64,000 nt of DNA from Actinomycetota bacterium (GTDB lineage Bacteria; Actinomycetota; Geothermincolia; Geothermincolales; RBG-13-55-18): assembly GCA_014360645.1 (NCBI GenBank), contig JACIXD010000001.1, positions 173,647-237,646 of the forward strand, in the 5' to 3' direction. A program made the position numbers and the translations under genes. Below are positions 17,343 to 27,381 of this stretch, one piece after another; within the stretch, counting starts at the first letter, position 1; each line of letters begins with the position of its first letter. The notes beneath the pieces were generated by a model. That model did not search any database. It had not been told where the DNA came from and saw only the letters and a program-made list of their open reading frames with translations.

Positions 17343-20300
17343 TCACTTTCCCAGGGGCAGGGTGAAGGAGAAGACCGAGCCACCGCCCTCGCGCGGCTGG
17401 TGCCAGATGCGCCCTCCGTGCTCCTCCACGATGCGCCTGCCTATGTAGAGGCCGAGGCCCAGGCCGGGACCGCCGTGACGCAGGGCTCCTCCTACCCGGT
17501 AAAAGCGCAGGAAGACCTTGTCGCCTTCCCCCTCGGGAACGCCGGATCCGCGGTCGAGAACGGAGAAGACGATCTCGCCGCCTTCCGCGCGTCCCTGAAG
17601 CTCGACGGGCTGAAAGGCGGGCGAATGCTTCACCGCGTTGTCCAGCAGGATGACGAATAGGCGCAGGAGACGGTTGGGGTCGGCATCCGTCACCACGCCT
17701 TCCCGCGGGAGGTCTTGCGCGAAGGTCCTCTCGGGGTATCTCAAGGCCATCTCCCTGAGCGCCTCGGCGGCGACGCCCACCACGTCCGTGGGCTCGAGCT
17801 CCAGTGAGAAGGCACCGCGCTGGATGCGGGTGGCGTCGAGGAGCTCCTCCACCACGTAGACCAGGCGGTCCGCCCCCACCTCGATGCCCCGCAGGGCGGC
17901 ATCCATGGCCTCGGGGGAGAGGTTTCCGCGCCGGGCCAGGATGGTGGCGGCATAGCCCTTGAGGAGGGTCGCGGGATGGCGCAGCTCGTGGGCCGCTATG
18001 TCCATGAAGTCGCGCATGCGCCCCGCGTACTCCTCCAGCCTCCTCTCATATTCCTTCTTCTCGGTGATATCGATGAGCGAAGCTACGCTCTTTCCCGAGG
18101 GGGATAGCCGGTTCACGCTCACCAGCACCGTTCTCGTGTTCCCCTCGCGGTCCAGAAGGCGGCACTCGTACTGCAGGGGTGCGGCTGCTGCGCCACGCAT
18201 CATCTTTCGCGCTATGGACCTGACCCTCGCGACATCCTCCGGGTGGACGAAATCCCAGTAGCGCATGCGTCCCTCGATCCTCTCCTTTTCCATGCCCACC
18301 ATCCTGGAGAACTCGCGGTTGGTGAGGGAGATGGTGCCGTCCGCCTCGATGATCCCCATGGCCGTCCCCGTGGACTCGAAGGTGGCGCGGTAGCGTTCCT
18401 CGCTCTCGCGCAGGCCGTTCTCGGCGCGGCGGCGGTCGGTGATGTCGCGGGCGATGCCCTCTATGGCCACCAGCTCTCCCGCATGGTCGAATACGGGGGT
18501 GTTCACCTGCTCCGTCCAGATGACGGAGCCGTCCCTGCGTACCCACCGCACCTCGAGGGGCCTTCCAGACTCCAGCGCTCCGGAGGCCATCTCCTCCAGG
18601 AGGCGGCGGTCGTCGGGATGTACCAGCTTGAAGCCCAGGTTAGGGTCCCGGTAATGGTCCTCAGGGGTGTAGCCGGTTATGGCGGTTGAGGAGGGGCTGA
18701 CGTACTCGAAACGCCGCTCCGGCCTCAGCCTGATGCGGTAGATGAGGTCCCGGGCGTTCTCCGCCAGCAGGCGGAAGGCCTCCTCCCTTGCCCCCAGGTC
18801 CTCCTCCGCGCGCACCCTCTCCGTGATGTCGGTGATGAAGCCCTCGAGGACGGCGGTGCCGCCCTCATCCTCTCCCACCCTGCGGCCCTGCTCCCAGACC
18901 CATTTCTCCTCTCCCGCGGCGGTGCGTATGCGGTAGGTGAGCCGGAAGGGCTCGCCGGATGCGAGCGCCTCCTGGACGGCATCCCAGACCATGTCGCGGT
19001 CTTGGGGATGGATGAGGTCGGCGTAGGAGACGGTGCGGTCTCCCGTCAGGTCCTCGGGGCGGTAACCGGTGAGCTCCGTGCTGCCCTCGCTCACGAAGAG
19101 CATGGTCCATGAGGGGTCGTCCAGGCAGCGGTAGGCCATCCCCGGAAGGTTGCTCAGCAGGGTCTCGAAGGCCCGGCGGCTCTCGGCCAAGGCCCGCTCC
19201 ACCTCCGCCTGCTCGGTGATGTCGCGGGCGTTCACCAGCAGGCCACGGATCGCGGGGTCCTCCCGGAGGTCGGCGCAGATGCACTCGAGGCGGCGCCACG
19301 CGCCGTCGCTCACCCTAGCGCGCATCTCCAGCCTCACCGCCTCCCCCTCCTCAGCGCAGGCGGTGAGACCTTCCCGCAGCGACGCGAGGTCATCGGGGTG
19401 GACGAGGTCGAAGAGGGAGGAGCCCTCCAGGGAACGCTCCGGGAGGCCGAGGGCGCGTGTCAGGGAGGGGCTGTGGTAGCGCGGGCGCCCCTCGCCGTCG
19501 AGGATGAGGGTTATGTCGTGGGACCTCTCGACCAGGGCGCGGTGGTGTCTCTCGGAATCGCTCACCGCCCTGCGCAGGCGTATGCGCACCAGGGCCTCGC
19601 CGATATGGCCCAGCATGGCCTCCAGGGCGCGCCGGGACCGCGGCGGGATCTCGTCCTTCTCGTGGGAGGCCAGGTTGACGCAGCCCACCGCCTCTCCCTC
19701 GTGCATGATGGGGACCACGGCGATGGCTCTGATGCCCTCCGCGAGTTGGGCGTCCTCCTTGGGCACCGGCAGCTCACCGTAGTTCACGTAGAGCGCCTCG
19801 CCCGCCTTCACCAGGGCGGCGCGCGGAGAGCTCGCGTCGTATTCGCGGATGAGCTCCACGAAATCGCCGGACAATCCGAGGTGATGGATGAGCTTGAAGC
19901 CCCCCGTGACCTCGTCCAGTACATAGATGCCGCCGCTGTCCATTCCCGAGGCCTCGATGACCGCTTCCAGAGAGAGGCGCAGGGCTTCCTCCGGGTCCTC
20001 CGTCCTCCCCAGGCGTACGCTCAAGTCGCGCTGGAGGGAGATGATGCGCTCGGCCTCCCAGCGGTCGGTGACGTCGCGCGAGTTAACCACCAGCCCGCGC
20101 ACCCCGGGGTCGCATAAGAGGTTGCGGGAGCTCACCTCGTGTACGCGCCACGAGCCGTCATGATGGCGCAGCCGCACCAGCGCGCGCCCCGTCACCCCCG
20201 GCCTCGCGGCGGCCGCCCCCAGGGCTTCCCGGGACCCCTCGAGGTCGTCGGGGTGGACGAAGGAGAAGATGGAGCGTCCCGCAAGCTCCTCTGGAGGGTA

Positions 20301-20435
20301 GCCGAGGAGTTCCCGCACGGAGCCGCTGCAGAAAGTGATGGTGCCGTCCTCCCGCAGCACGCAGATGAGGTCCTGGGCGTTTTCCACCAGCACGCGGAAG
20401 AGCCCGCCGTCGGGCGCGGGTTGCGGGGAATGCAT
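17343..20435 (-). CDS. Multi-PAS/GAF sensor histidine kinase
   Basis: 1030 residues from ATG at 20435 (GGGAAGGGG just upstream); a frame-open GTG at 20591 would add 52 unconserved residues. No transmembrane segment is visible, so a cytosolic sensor. Order: PAS (LVENAQDLICVLREDG), GAF (SVRLGRTEDPEEALRLSLEA to NLASHEKDEIPPRS), then four more PAS domains (RSHDITLILDGEG; LSNLPGMAYRCLDD; AENARDLIYRIRL; STGTAMGIIEADG), HisKA with AHELRHPATLLKGY (phospho-acceptor about H816) and HATPase with LLDNAVKHS, DRGSGVPEG and GLGLGLYIGRRIVEEHGG. The kinase core looks complete. No response regulator gene is adjacent, so its output partner is elsewhere. Confidence 0.93.
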   Translation of the reverse strand: MHSPQPAPDGGLFRVLVENAQDLICVLREDGTITFCSGSVRELLGYPPEELAGRSIFSFVHPDDLEGSREALGAAAARPGVTGRALVRLRHHDGSWRVHEVSSRNLLCDPGVRGLVVNSRDVTDRWEAERIISLQRDLSVRLGRTEDPEEALRLSLEAVIEASGMDSGGIYVLDEVTGGFKLIHHLGLSGDFVELIREYDASSPRAALVKAGEALYVNYGELPVPKEDAQLAEGIRAIAVVPIMHEGEAVGCVNLASHEKDEIPPRSRRALEAMLGHIGEALVRIRLRRAVSDSERHHRALVERSHDITLILDGEGRPRYHSPSLTRALGLPERSLEGSSLFDLVHPDDLASLREGLTACAEEGEAVRLEMRARVSDGAWRRLECICADLREDPAIRGLLVNARDITEQAEVERALAESRRAFETLLSNLPGMAYRCLDDPSWTMLFVSEGSTELTGYRPEDLTGDRTVSYADLIHPQDRDMVWDAVQEALASGEPFRLTYRIRTAAGEEKWVWEQGRRVGEDEGGTAVLEGFITDITERVRAEEDLGAREEAFRLLAENARDLIYRIRLRPERRFEYVSPSSTAITGYTPEDHYRDPNLGFKLVHPDDRRLLEEMASGALESGRPLEVRWVRRDGSVIWTEQVNTPVFDHAGELVAIEGIARDITDRRRAENGLRESEERYRATFESTGTAMGIIEADGTISLTNREFSRMVGMEKERIEGRMRYWDFVHPEDVARVRSIARKMMRGAAAAPLQYECRLLDREGNTRTVLVSVNRLSPSGKSVASLIDITEKKEYERRLEEYAGRMRDFMDIAAHELRHPATLLKGYAATILARRGNLSPEAMDAALRGIEVGADRLVYVVEELLDATRIQRGAFSLELEPTDVVGVAAEALREMALRYPERTFAQDLPREGVVTDADPNRLLRLFVILLDNAVKHSPAFQPVELQGRAEGGEIVFSVLDRGSGVPEGEGDKVFLRFYRVGGALRHGGPGLGLGLYIGRRIVEEHGGRIWHQPREGGGSVFSFTLPLGK

Positions 20436-20982
20436 GTCCCCTTCCCGTTCTTTATTCCTGCCGGTGCGGGGGTCCCGCGACCGGTCCCCGCTTGGGCGCT
20501 CCAAGTCTTCCTCCCTCCGGGAAGCGCGATACCCTTGATAGGCGGATTCGGGTATCCACAAGCCCGACGCCGAACCATCCGAACGCATCACGCGCTTTTA
20601 TGTGGTGAATATATTATGCACGGCCTGCCTTCATGTAAACACGCCGAGGACCGAGGTCGCCGGGAGGTCGGGATAAACGGGAGATCGGGCGTTCCCGCGC
20701 TGAAGACGGACTAGCCTTATCGTGTCATGACGCCCGAAGAGGTCGGGGCATGCGGCGCTGGCGGAGCGGCTTGAGAGGTCGAACCCTCTCCGAACCCGTC
20801 ACCTTCGAAGGGTCCAAGGCGACGGCGCGCAGCCGCGCTCCCGGCGCCGCCGCTTGCGCGGCGCGAACCGGCGTGCACGGCGATATGCGCGGGATGGAAA
20901 AGAGAGGGAGCATCGAATATATTTAGGAGAATTTGAAACCCGGCGCCTCGTCGGGGCGTCAGGGACAGGGGAAAGGAGAGAT
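20436..20982. other. Divergent intergenic region
   Basis: Separates the histidine kinase (minus) from the membrane protein gene (plus). It holds the kinase promoter candidate at 20611-20639 and an AT-rich patch near 20905-20935 (GAATATATTTAGGAG). No reading frame here shows conserved motifs; the plus-strand frame from 20854 is only an upstream extension of the next gene. Confidence 0.5.
20611..20639 (-). promoter_or_regulatory. Probable sigma70-type promoter of the histidine kinase
   Basis: On the minus strand TTTACA (20639-20634), 17 bases, then TAATAT (20616-20611), inside the most AT-rich stretch of this region. Transcription would begin near 20604, giving a leader of about 170 bases to the ATG at 20435. 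Confidence 0.5.
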
Positions 20983-23556
20983 TTGACGCGGGCGAGTCTG
21001 CCGGAAAGGCTGCGTTGTGCGAGGAAGGCGGAGTGCGCATTCGTGCTGGCCTTCTTCCTCGTCCTCGCAGTCATCTTCACCTGGCCCCTCATCCTCCATC
21101 CCCACGACGGCATCATCGGGGGGCACGGCGACCCCCTGCTCAACTCCTGGATCATCTCCTGGGACGCCAGGACCTTCTTCACCAACCCCACCGGGCTCTT
21201 CCAGGGGAACATCCTCTACCCGTCGCGTGACGTGCTGGCCTATTCCGAGCATGCGCTCGGCATGGGGATCATCGCCGCCCCCGTCTATCTCCTCTCCGGG
21301 AACCCCGTCCTGGCCTACAACTTCCTCGTCTTTCTGGGTTTCGTGCTCGCGGGCCTCGGCTGCTACCTGCTGGTAAAGAAGCTCACCGGCAGCAGGTGGG
21401 GCGGGCTGGTGGCGGGGGTCTTCTTCTCTTTCTGCTTCTACAAGGTGAGCCGCCTCAGCCACCTGCAGATATTCTTCATCCCCTTCCTCCCCTTCATGCT
21501 CCTCCACCTTTACCGCTACCTGGAGCGCGGGCGCCTGCGCAACCTCCTGCTGTTTGCCCTCTTCTTCCTCGTGCAGTCCCTGTGCAGCTGGCACTCCATG
21601 CTCTACTGCGCCATCGCCGCGGGGCTGTTGTGGGCGTGGAAGGCGGCTTTCTCCCGCCGCGCGGCGGAGTGGAAGCGGCTGCTTGCGGCGGCGGCGGCGC
21701 TCGCCGCGGCGCTGGCGGTGATGGCGCCCTTCGCCCTCCCCTACCTGCGGGCCCACCGCAGGCTGCCCGGCTTCGAGCGTTCCCTCAAGGAGGTGGAGCT
21801 GTACGGGGCCAGGGGAGAAGATTTTCTGCGCGTGCTCGACGTGAGCGCGGTATACGGCGAGGCGCCGTCCCCTTTCCGGGAGGGTTCGATAGGATATGAA
21901 AACGTGCTCTACCCGGGGGTGGTCATCCTGGTGCTGGCGGCTGCGGCGCTGCTGCTGCGGCGCCGCGACGAGGAGGCGGTGACGGCGGATGAAGCGGCCT
22001 CCTTCCGCCGGGGGGAGCTCTTCTTCCTCCTCCTGGCGGCCCTGGCCCTGCTCATGACCTTCGGGCCCAGGATCGCGGGTCGCTGGAACCCCTTCTATAT
22101 GGTCCCCTACCGCCTGGGGGCGTTCAAGTTCACCCGCGTGCCGGCGCGCTTCACCATCCTGGTCTCGCTCGCCCTGGCGGTGCTGGGGGGGTACGGCGCG
22201 TCAAAGATAGCCCGGCGTGCCGCGTCGGGCGGTAACGGGGGCCGGGAGGCGAGGAGGCTCACCGGCGCCAGCCTGGTGGTTTTGCTGGCCCTCGAGCTCC
22301 TCACCGTGAACATCTTCGTCCACCCCGTCGCCGTGGGCGCGGAGGTGCCCGAGGTCTATACCTGGCTGAGGGATCAGGGAGACGTGCGGGTCATCGAGCT
22401 GCCCACCGGAACCCTGGGCCCGGTGAACCTCTATGACCGCAACGTGGACTGGAGGCCCCAGCAGGTCTACGACTACATCTACCGCGAATGCCGCGTCATG
22501 TACTTCAGCACCTACCACTGGAAAAAGATGGTTAACGGCTACAGCGGCTACATGCCCTTCTTCTACCGCCGCATCATGATGGAGATGCAGGGTTTCCCGT
22601 CCGCGCGCAGCGTGGCCCTCCTGCGCGGGCTGGGGGTGGATTACGTTCTCTGGGACTGGTCCTGGGTGGAATCGCAGCGCATGGAAGAATATAACATCAG
22701 GCTCTTCTCCATCCCGGGCCTGCAGTATGTGGACGACTTCGGGAGCAAGACGGTCTTCCGCGTCGAGCCCGGGGAGACCGTCTTCCCGGCCGACCTGGAG
22801 GTGGAGGCGGCGGCACCGCGCGCGGTCCCGACAGGGGCGGGTTTCGACCTGGGACTGCTGGTGAGCAACCGGGGAGAGGCCCCCATGGTGTGCGTGGAGG
22901 AGGCATACCAGGACTTCAGCCTGGTGCTGGAGGGCGGGGACGGGCAGGTCATCGAGGTCCCGGGGAAATACCGCCCCCCCTTCTTCGTGGACGCGGGAGA
23001 GACCATCTCCCTCCCCCTGCAGGCGGGAAGGGCGGTCCCGCCCGGGAGCTACCGGGCGGAGCTGCGCCTGGTGGGAGGGGTGCTGGGGGAGAGGAGCTTC
23101 CGGTTCCCCCTCGAGGTCGCGGAGGTGCCGGACTGGGACCGCGTGGAGCTGCTGAACGGGACGGTCGAGGTGAGCCCCTCGGAGCTTGCCCTCCCCGGCC
23201 CCGACGGGCTCTACCCCGTGGCGACGGCATCGGTGGCCAACACCGGGGGGGCCATGTGGAGGGCGCTGGACCAGAACGAGGACTTCTCCCTCCAGCCCGG
23301 CTCGGCCTATCTGGGGCTGGCTTGGACGGCGCTCGATGGCTCCCTCTGGGAACAGCAGTCCTGCTCCCTCCCCTGCGACCTCTCCCCCGGACAGTCCGTC
23401 GCGGTGCCCCTGCTGGCGCGGCCCCCGGCGGCCCCCGGCGAGTACTACCTCGACGTGGGCGTGTACGTGGTGGGAGGCGATTGGATCGTGCCGCCCGTGC
23501 GCCTGCGGGTCAGGGTGGAGGGGTGGATGGAGGCGGCCGCGGACAGGGCGGCGTAG
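20983..23556 (+). CDS. Large multi-pass membrane protein with C-terminal extracytoplasmic domain (GT-C-like)
   Basis: 857 residues from TTG at 20983 after AAAGGAG; the open frame reaches back to 20854 without a good start. About 12 hydrophobic helices in the first 470 residues, beginning FVLAFFLVLAVIFTWPLIL. An early loop carries GGHGDPLLNSWIISWD, like the acidic first-loop motif of GT-C and YfhO-type enzymes, then FFSFCFYKVSRLSHLQ and VQSLCSWHSMLYC. The last about 380 residues are soluble: VRVIELPTG, DYVLWDWSWVE, then a two-part beta-sandwich. Likely a polyprenyl-phosphate-sugar-dependent glycosyltransferase or a membrane component of glycan modification. The exact reaction is unknown; 63 bases upstream of a second GT-C-like gene. 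Confidence 0.75.
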   Translation: MTRASLPERLRCARKAECAFVLAFFLVLAVIFTWPLILHPHDGIIGGHGDPLLNSWIISWDARTFFTNPTGLFQGNILYPSRDVLAYSEHALGMGIIAAPVYLLSGNPVLAYNFLVFLGFVLAGLGCYLLVKKLTGSRWGGLVAGVFFSFCFYKVSRLSHLQIFFIPFLPFMLLHLYRYLERGRLRNLLLFALFFLVQSLCSWHSMLYCAIAAGLLWAWKAAFSRRAAEWKRLLAAAAALAAALAVMAPFALPYLRAHRRLPGFERSLKEVELYGARGEDFLRVLDVSAVYGEAPSPFREGSIGYENVLYPGVVILVLAAAALLLRRRDEEAVTADEAASFRRGELFFLLLAALALLMTFGPRIAGRWNPFYMVPYRLGAFKFTRVPARFTILVSLALAVLGGYGASKIARRAASGGNGGREARRLTGASLVVLLALELLTVNIFVHPVAVGAEVPEVYTWLRDQGDVRVIELPTGTLGPVNLYDRNVDWRPQQVYDYIYRECRVMYFSTYHWKKMVNGYSGYMPFFYRRIMMEMQGFPSARSVALLRGLGVDYVLWDWSWVESQRMEEYNIRLFSIPGLQYVDDFGSKTVFRVEPGETVFPADLEVEAAAPRAVPTGAGFDLGLLVSNRGEAPMVCVEEAYQDFSLVLEGGDGQVIEVPGKYRPPFFVDAGETISLPLQAGRAVPPGSYRAELRLVGGVLGERSFRFPLEVAEVPDWDRVELLNGTVEVSPSELALPGPDGLYPVATASVANTGGAMWRALDQNEDFSLQPGSAYLGLAWTALDGSLWEQQSCSLPCDLSPGQSVAVPLLARPPAAPGEYYLDVGVYVVGGDWIVPPVRLRVRVEGWMEAAADRAA

Positions 23557-23619
23557 GGGCGGGCGGCGGGCTTGCGGGAGCAGCGGGGCGCGGGAATGAC
23601 GGGAAGACGGTGATAAGGC

Positions 23620-25518
23620 TTGGACGAGTCTCCACACCGGGAAGAAAGAGAACGGCCCGCCACGGGAGCGCCGGGACCGCTCCCCGGCGCTGGAGCACAT
23701 GACCGACCTGAAGCGGTGCCCGCGGCGGGAGAGTCGTATCTCCCCCCGGCGCCGCCGGACGAGGCTCGACGGCTCGCGGCCGGAGACGAGGATGTCCCTC
23801 CGCCGGCGTCGGAGACGGGCGCGCCCAGGGAGCCCACCGCGGCGGGGGAAGAGGATATGTATGAGCCGCCCGCGGAAGGTGAAGGGGGAGCGCCGGAACC
23901 GCCCGCGGAAAGGGAAGAACCGCCGCCTCTCCGGGGCGCGCTGCTGGCGCGGGTCATGGAGGGAGCCCGCTCCCGCCGCGAGGGCTGGCTGTGGTTCGCG
24001 GCGGTGCTGGGGGTCTTCGCCGCGGCCTTGTTGTGGCGCTGGCATTTCGCCTCCCGCGCCAGGGTCTACACCTACGACAGCTATTATTATCTGTTGCTGG
24101 CGCGCAACCTCCGCCACGGCCTCTCCTACAGCGTGGCCGGGCACCCGCACTACAAGTACATGCCCTTCTACCCCGTATGTATAGCCGCCTTCGACCTCTT
24201 CCTTCCCCTGGAGGCGGCGGGCAAGCTCTCCAACCTGGTCTTCAACGCCGCCTGCGTCTTCCCCATCTACGCCCTGGGGGCGCTGGTCTTGGGGCGCCGC
24301 GCGGGGCTGGCGGCTGCGGCCCTCTTTGCCTTCGAGCCCATCAGCAGCGTGTGGGCGGCGGTACCCATGTCCGACGGCCTGCTGGCCCTGCTCACCTGCC
24401 TGGCCGCCTACTTCTTCCTCAAGTGGTTCAAACAGGAGGACGGCCGCACGCGCCACCTCTACCTCTCGGCGGCGGCGGCCGGCCTGGCCCTGCTCACGCG
24501 CTGGGAGGGAGCGCTCCTCCTCCTGCTCCTGGGCGCCTTCCTGCTCTACGCCTGGGCGAAAAAGAGGCTCAAGTTCGCGAACCTCCTGATCTTCGCGGCC
24601 ATCGCCCTCGCCCCCATGGCCCTCTTCGCCCTGCGCAACCTGATCACCTTCGGGACGCCGCTCAAGAGCGCCTACCTGGAGGAACTGCGCAACCACCCGG
24701 AATGGGCGGAGTACACCACCCCCAAGGCGCGCTTCTTCCACTACCTCATTTTCTCCGACGTTCCTCCCCTGGGGATAACCGTCCGCTACTACAACTACGG
24801 GTATCTCCTCTTCGGGTACGCGGGCCTTGCCTTTACCCTCGCCGTGAGACGCTACCGCCGCTACGGGCTCTTCCTCGCCGGCTGGCTCCTGCTCCTGGGA
24901 CCCACGCATTTCTTCTGGTACTTCTCCAACGTGCGCTTCCTCATCCCCGCCGTGCCCGCCCTGTGCCTGGGGGCGGGGGCGCTCGTCGGCATGCCCTGGG
25001 TGAGCGCGCGGCGGGCGCGAGACGGGATCGCCCTCTCCGCGGTGCTGCTGCTGCTGGTGGCGTGCGTGGTGGGGGTCCTGGCGCTCACGGGGCGGCCGGT
25101 GGCCAACGACCGCTTCTACAGCAACATCGCCCTCTTGGAGAACGGGGAGGGGGGGCTGGCTACGCTGCAGGCGGTGGAGTGGCTCAAGGAGAACGCCGGC
25201 GACGCCGGGGTGGCGTCGCGTATGGCCCCCATGGTCTCCTTCTACCTGGGGCGGGAGGTATATTTCATCGGGGAGTATCAGGGCTTCGAGCCCGCCGACC
25301 TGCGCATCGACCACGTGGTGGAGGACGCGCGAGCCCTGGGGGTGCGGTACATCCTGCTCTGGTCCTACGAGCCCGACGTGGAAGGGGTGATGGCCTACAG
25401 CGGCCAGGGACCGGAGGTGGCGGAACAGCTCGAGCTGGTGGGCAGGTGGGAGGCCGCGCCCACCACCCAGTGGAACCGCACCGTCTACGCCTGGATCTTC
25501 GCGGTACCGCCCGAATAG
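23620..25518 (+). CDS. GT39/ArnT-like membrane glycosyltransferase with Pro/Glu-rich N-terminus
   Basis: 632 residues. The first about 105 are low-complexity Pro/Glu/Ala (PPAEGEGGAPEPPAER), presumably cytosolic. Then comes a membrane core of about 11 helices opening WFAAVLGVFAAALLWRW. The first periplasmic loop has YTYDSYYYLLLARNLRHG, with the acidic residue expected for GT39/PMT-type enzymes that use polyprenyl-phosphate sugars; FAFEPISSVWAAVPMSD and LLTRWEGALLLLLLG are typical core helices. The TTG start has only a weak AAGG upstream, so the low-complexity N-terminus could be shorter. Paired with the preceding membrane protein, probably in one transcript. Confidence 0.82.
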   Translation: MDESPHREERERPATGAPGPLPGAGAHDRPEAVPAAGESYLPPAPPDEARRLAAGDEDVPPPASETGAPREPTAAGEEDMYEPPAEGEGGAPEPPAEREEPPPLRGALLARVMEGARSRREGWLWFAAVLGVFAAALLWRWHFASRARVYTYDSYYYLLLARNLRHGLSYSVAGHPHYKYMPFYPVCIAAFDLFLPLEAAGKLSNLVFNAACVFPIYALGALVLGRRAGLAAAALFAFEPISSVWAAVPMSDGLLALLTCLAAYFFLKWFKQEDGRTRHLYLSAAAAGLALLTRWEGALLLLLLGAFLLYAWAKKRLKFANLLIFAAIALAPMALFALRNLITFGTPLKSAYLEELRNHPEWAEYTTPKARFFHYLIFSDVPPLGITVRYYNYGYLLFGYAGLAFTLAVRRYRRYGLFLAGWLLLLGPTHFFWYFSNVRFLIPAVPALCLGAGALVGMPWVSARRARDGIALSAVLLLLVACVVGVLALTGRPVANDRFYSNIALLENGEGGLATLQAVEWLKENAGDAGVASRMAPMVSFYLGREVYFIGEYQGFEPADLRIDHVVEDARALGVRYILLWSYEPDVEGVMAYSGQGPEVAEQLELVGRWEAAPTTQWNRTVYAWIFAVPPE

Positions 25519-25739
25519 CCTGCGGCGGCGCGGACGCGCGGTTTTTCCTTTCCCGCCGTCCCCGTTTGAGCGGCGAGGTCGAGGGCGTGGTGAATATCTC
25601 CTCGCCTCCGCCATCTCCCATCTCGAGCGGTTGTTGTAGAATAGGTGGGCGTGGAAGCGGCGGACATGAAGCGTGCGGATCCCTTCCGCTCCCGTCCGAT
25701 CCCGCATAGGCAAGAAAAGAGCGACAGGAGATAGCGGAC

Positions 25740-27173
25740 ATGCCCCAACGCAGCAGCCTCGACGTCTTCTTCGCCCCGCGCGGCGTGGCCGTGGTGGGGG
25801 CCACCGAAAACCAGCTCAAGGGCGGCTACAGCATCATCGCCAACATGCTCGAGTCCTTCCAGGGAAAGGTCTATCCCGTCAACCCGGGACGGGAGGAGGT
25901 GCTGGGTCGGAAGTGCTATCCCTCGGTGCGCGACCTGGCGGGCAAGGTGGACATGGCCATCGTCTTCGTCCCCGCCGCCTCCGTACCCGGGGTGCTTGAG
26001 GACTGTGCCGCCGCGGGGGTGAGGGGAGCGGTGCTGGAGTCGGGAGGGTTCGCCGAGGCGGGAGATGAGGGCAGGCGCATCGACGCCGCCTGCCGTGAGA
26101 TAGCCGACCGCACCGGCCTGCGCCTGTGGGGGCCCAACTGCACCGGCCTGGTGAACACCGACCCCTTCATCTTCACGCCCTTCATGCGCGTGCCCAACGT
26201 GCACGAGAGGCTCAAGCCCGGCACCCTGGGGATCATCGCCCAGAGCGGCATGCTCGCCGCGGGGTTCATGCTGCAGTACGTCATCTCGGGGTATTTCACC
26301 GTTTCCAAGGCCTGCGCCATCGGCAACAAGATGGACGTGGACGAGGTGGAAGTCCTGCGCTACATGTCCTCCGACCCCAAGACCAGAGCGGTGGTGGCTT
26401 ACCTGGAGTCCATCGCCGACGGAAGGGACTTCCTGGAGGTGGCGCGGGAGATGGCGGGGCGCAAGCCGCTGGTGGTGCTCAAGGGGGGACGTTGCGAGGA
26501 ATCGGCCCGCGCCGCGCTCTCCCACACCGCCAGCCTGGCGGGCTCCGACGAGGTGGTGGACGGGGCCCTGCGCCAGGCGGGGGTGATCAGGGTGGAGGAT
26601 TTCCAGGAGCTCATGAACCTGGGCAAGGCCTTCTCCATCCATCCCGACCCCTTCCGGCTCTCCACGCCAGGCGGCGACTGCGTGGCGGTGATCACGGTCA
26701 CCGGCGGGGGCGGGGTGGTGCTCACGGACCTCCTGCGCGCCTCGGGCCTCAGGGTGCCGCCGCTGGAGCGGCGCACCCTGGAGTTCCTGCGGAGGGAGGT
26801 GTTCCCGGACTGGATGGCGCCCTCCAACCCCGTGGACATCTGGCCGGCCATAGAACAGAGGGGCTTCGCCGCCTTCGGCGATTCCATCAAGGCGGTGCTG
26901 GACGACGCGGGCGTGGACGGGGTCATCCTCCTTCCCTTCGCCTCGCGCATGATCGAGTACTTCCCCTTCGAGGAGATCGGCGAGGCGGTGCGCGAGAGCG
27001 GCAAGGCCATGGTCTCCTGGATGTTCGGAGACCTGCGCTACTTCGATACCATGGAGGAACGGCTGCGCGATTACGGCATCCCCGTCTATCAGGACCTGCA
27101 TTCGTGCGTGCTGGCCATGAAGTCGTACCTCTGCTTTTCGCGCAAGGCGAGGGAAAAGGCCGCCGCTGGATAG
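25740..27173 (+). CDS. Acyl-CoA synthetase (NDP-forming) alpha-type protein
   Basis: 477 residues, ATG after ACAGGAG. CoA-binding Rossmann domain at the N-terminus (GVAVVGATENQLKGGYSI, VYPVNPG), then succinyl-CoA-ligase-like flavodoxin domains (WGPNCTGLVNTD, IIAQSGMLAAGFMLQ, IGNKMDVDEVEVLRYM). LSHTASLAGSDEVVDGAL contains the histidine that corresponds to the transient phosphohistidine of ADP-forming acetyl-CoA synthetases. No ATP-grasp beta subunit is fused or adjacent, so either the partner is encoded elsewhere or the protein has another role. A promoter-like TGTTGTAGAAT lies near 25632-25642. Unrelated in theme to the neighbouring glycan genes. Confidence 0.85.
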   Translation: MPQRSSLDVFFAPRGVAVVGATENQLKGGYSIIANMLESFQGKVYPVNPGREEVLGRKCYPSVRDLAGKVDMAIVFVPAASVPGVLEDCAAAGVRGAVLESGGFAEAGDEGRRIDAACREIADRTGLRLWGPNCTGLVNTDPFIFTPFMRVPNVHERLKPGTLGIIAQSGMLAAGFMLQYVISGYFTVSKACAIGNKMDVDEVEVLRYMSSDPKTRAVVAYLESIADGRDFLEVAREMAGRKPLVVLKGGRCEESARAALSHTASLAGSDEVVDGALRQAGVIRVEDFQELMNLGKAFSIHPDPFRLSTPGGDCVAVITVTGGGGVVLTDLLRASGLRVPPLERRTLEFLRREVFPDWMAPSNPVDIWPAIEQRGFAAFGDSIKAVLDDAGVDGVILLPFASRMIEYFPFEEIGEAVRESGKAMVSWMFGDLRYFDTMEERLRDYGIPVYQDLHSCVLAMKSYLCFSRKAREKAAAG

Positions 27174-27381
27174 GAAGCGCCGTCTCGCGCGCCGGGCCGG
27201 GGCGAAAACCCGATCATGTCCATGACTCCCAGCGTGCACGTGCCGGGACCGGACGACAACGGGATGACCCGGGCACAGCTCATGGCGCCAGAACCATCAT
27301 CGGCCCATCGTCCAGGCATCGGACTATGTTGCTCCGCGGACGGCGTGATCGCCTTCCCGATTCGCCGCCGAACCGGCATGG

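Noticed and set aside
22201..25713. A 1170-residue minus-strand open frame, and similar long antisense frames at 246-1622, 5712-7412, 14220-15710 and 28174-30429 (plus).
   Set aside because: They are antisense or out-of-phase to genes with clear domains, have no recognisable motifs and biased composition (His/Arg/Gly/Pro-rich), as expected from high-GC shadow frames.
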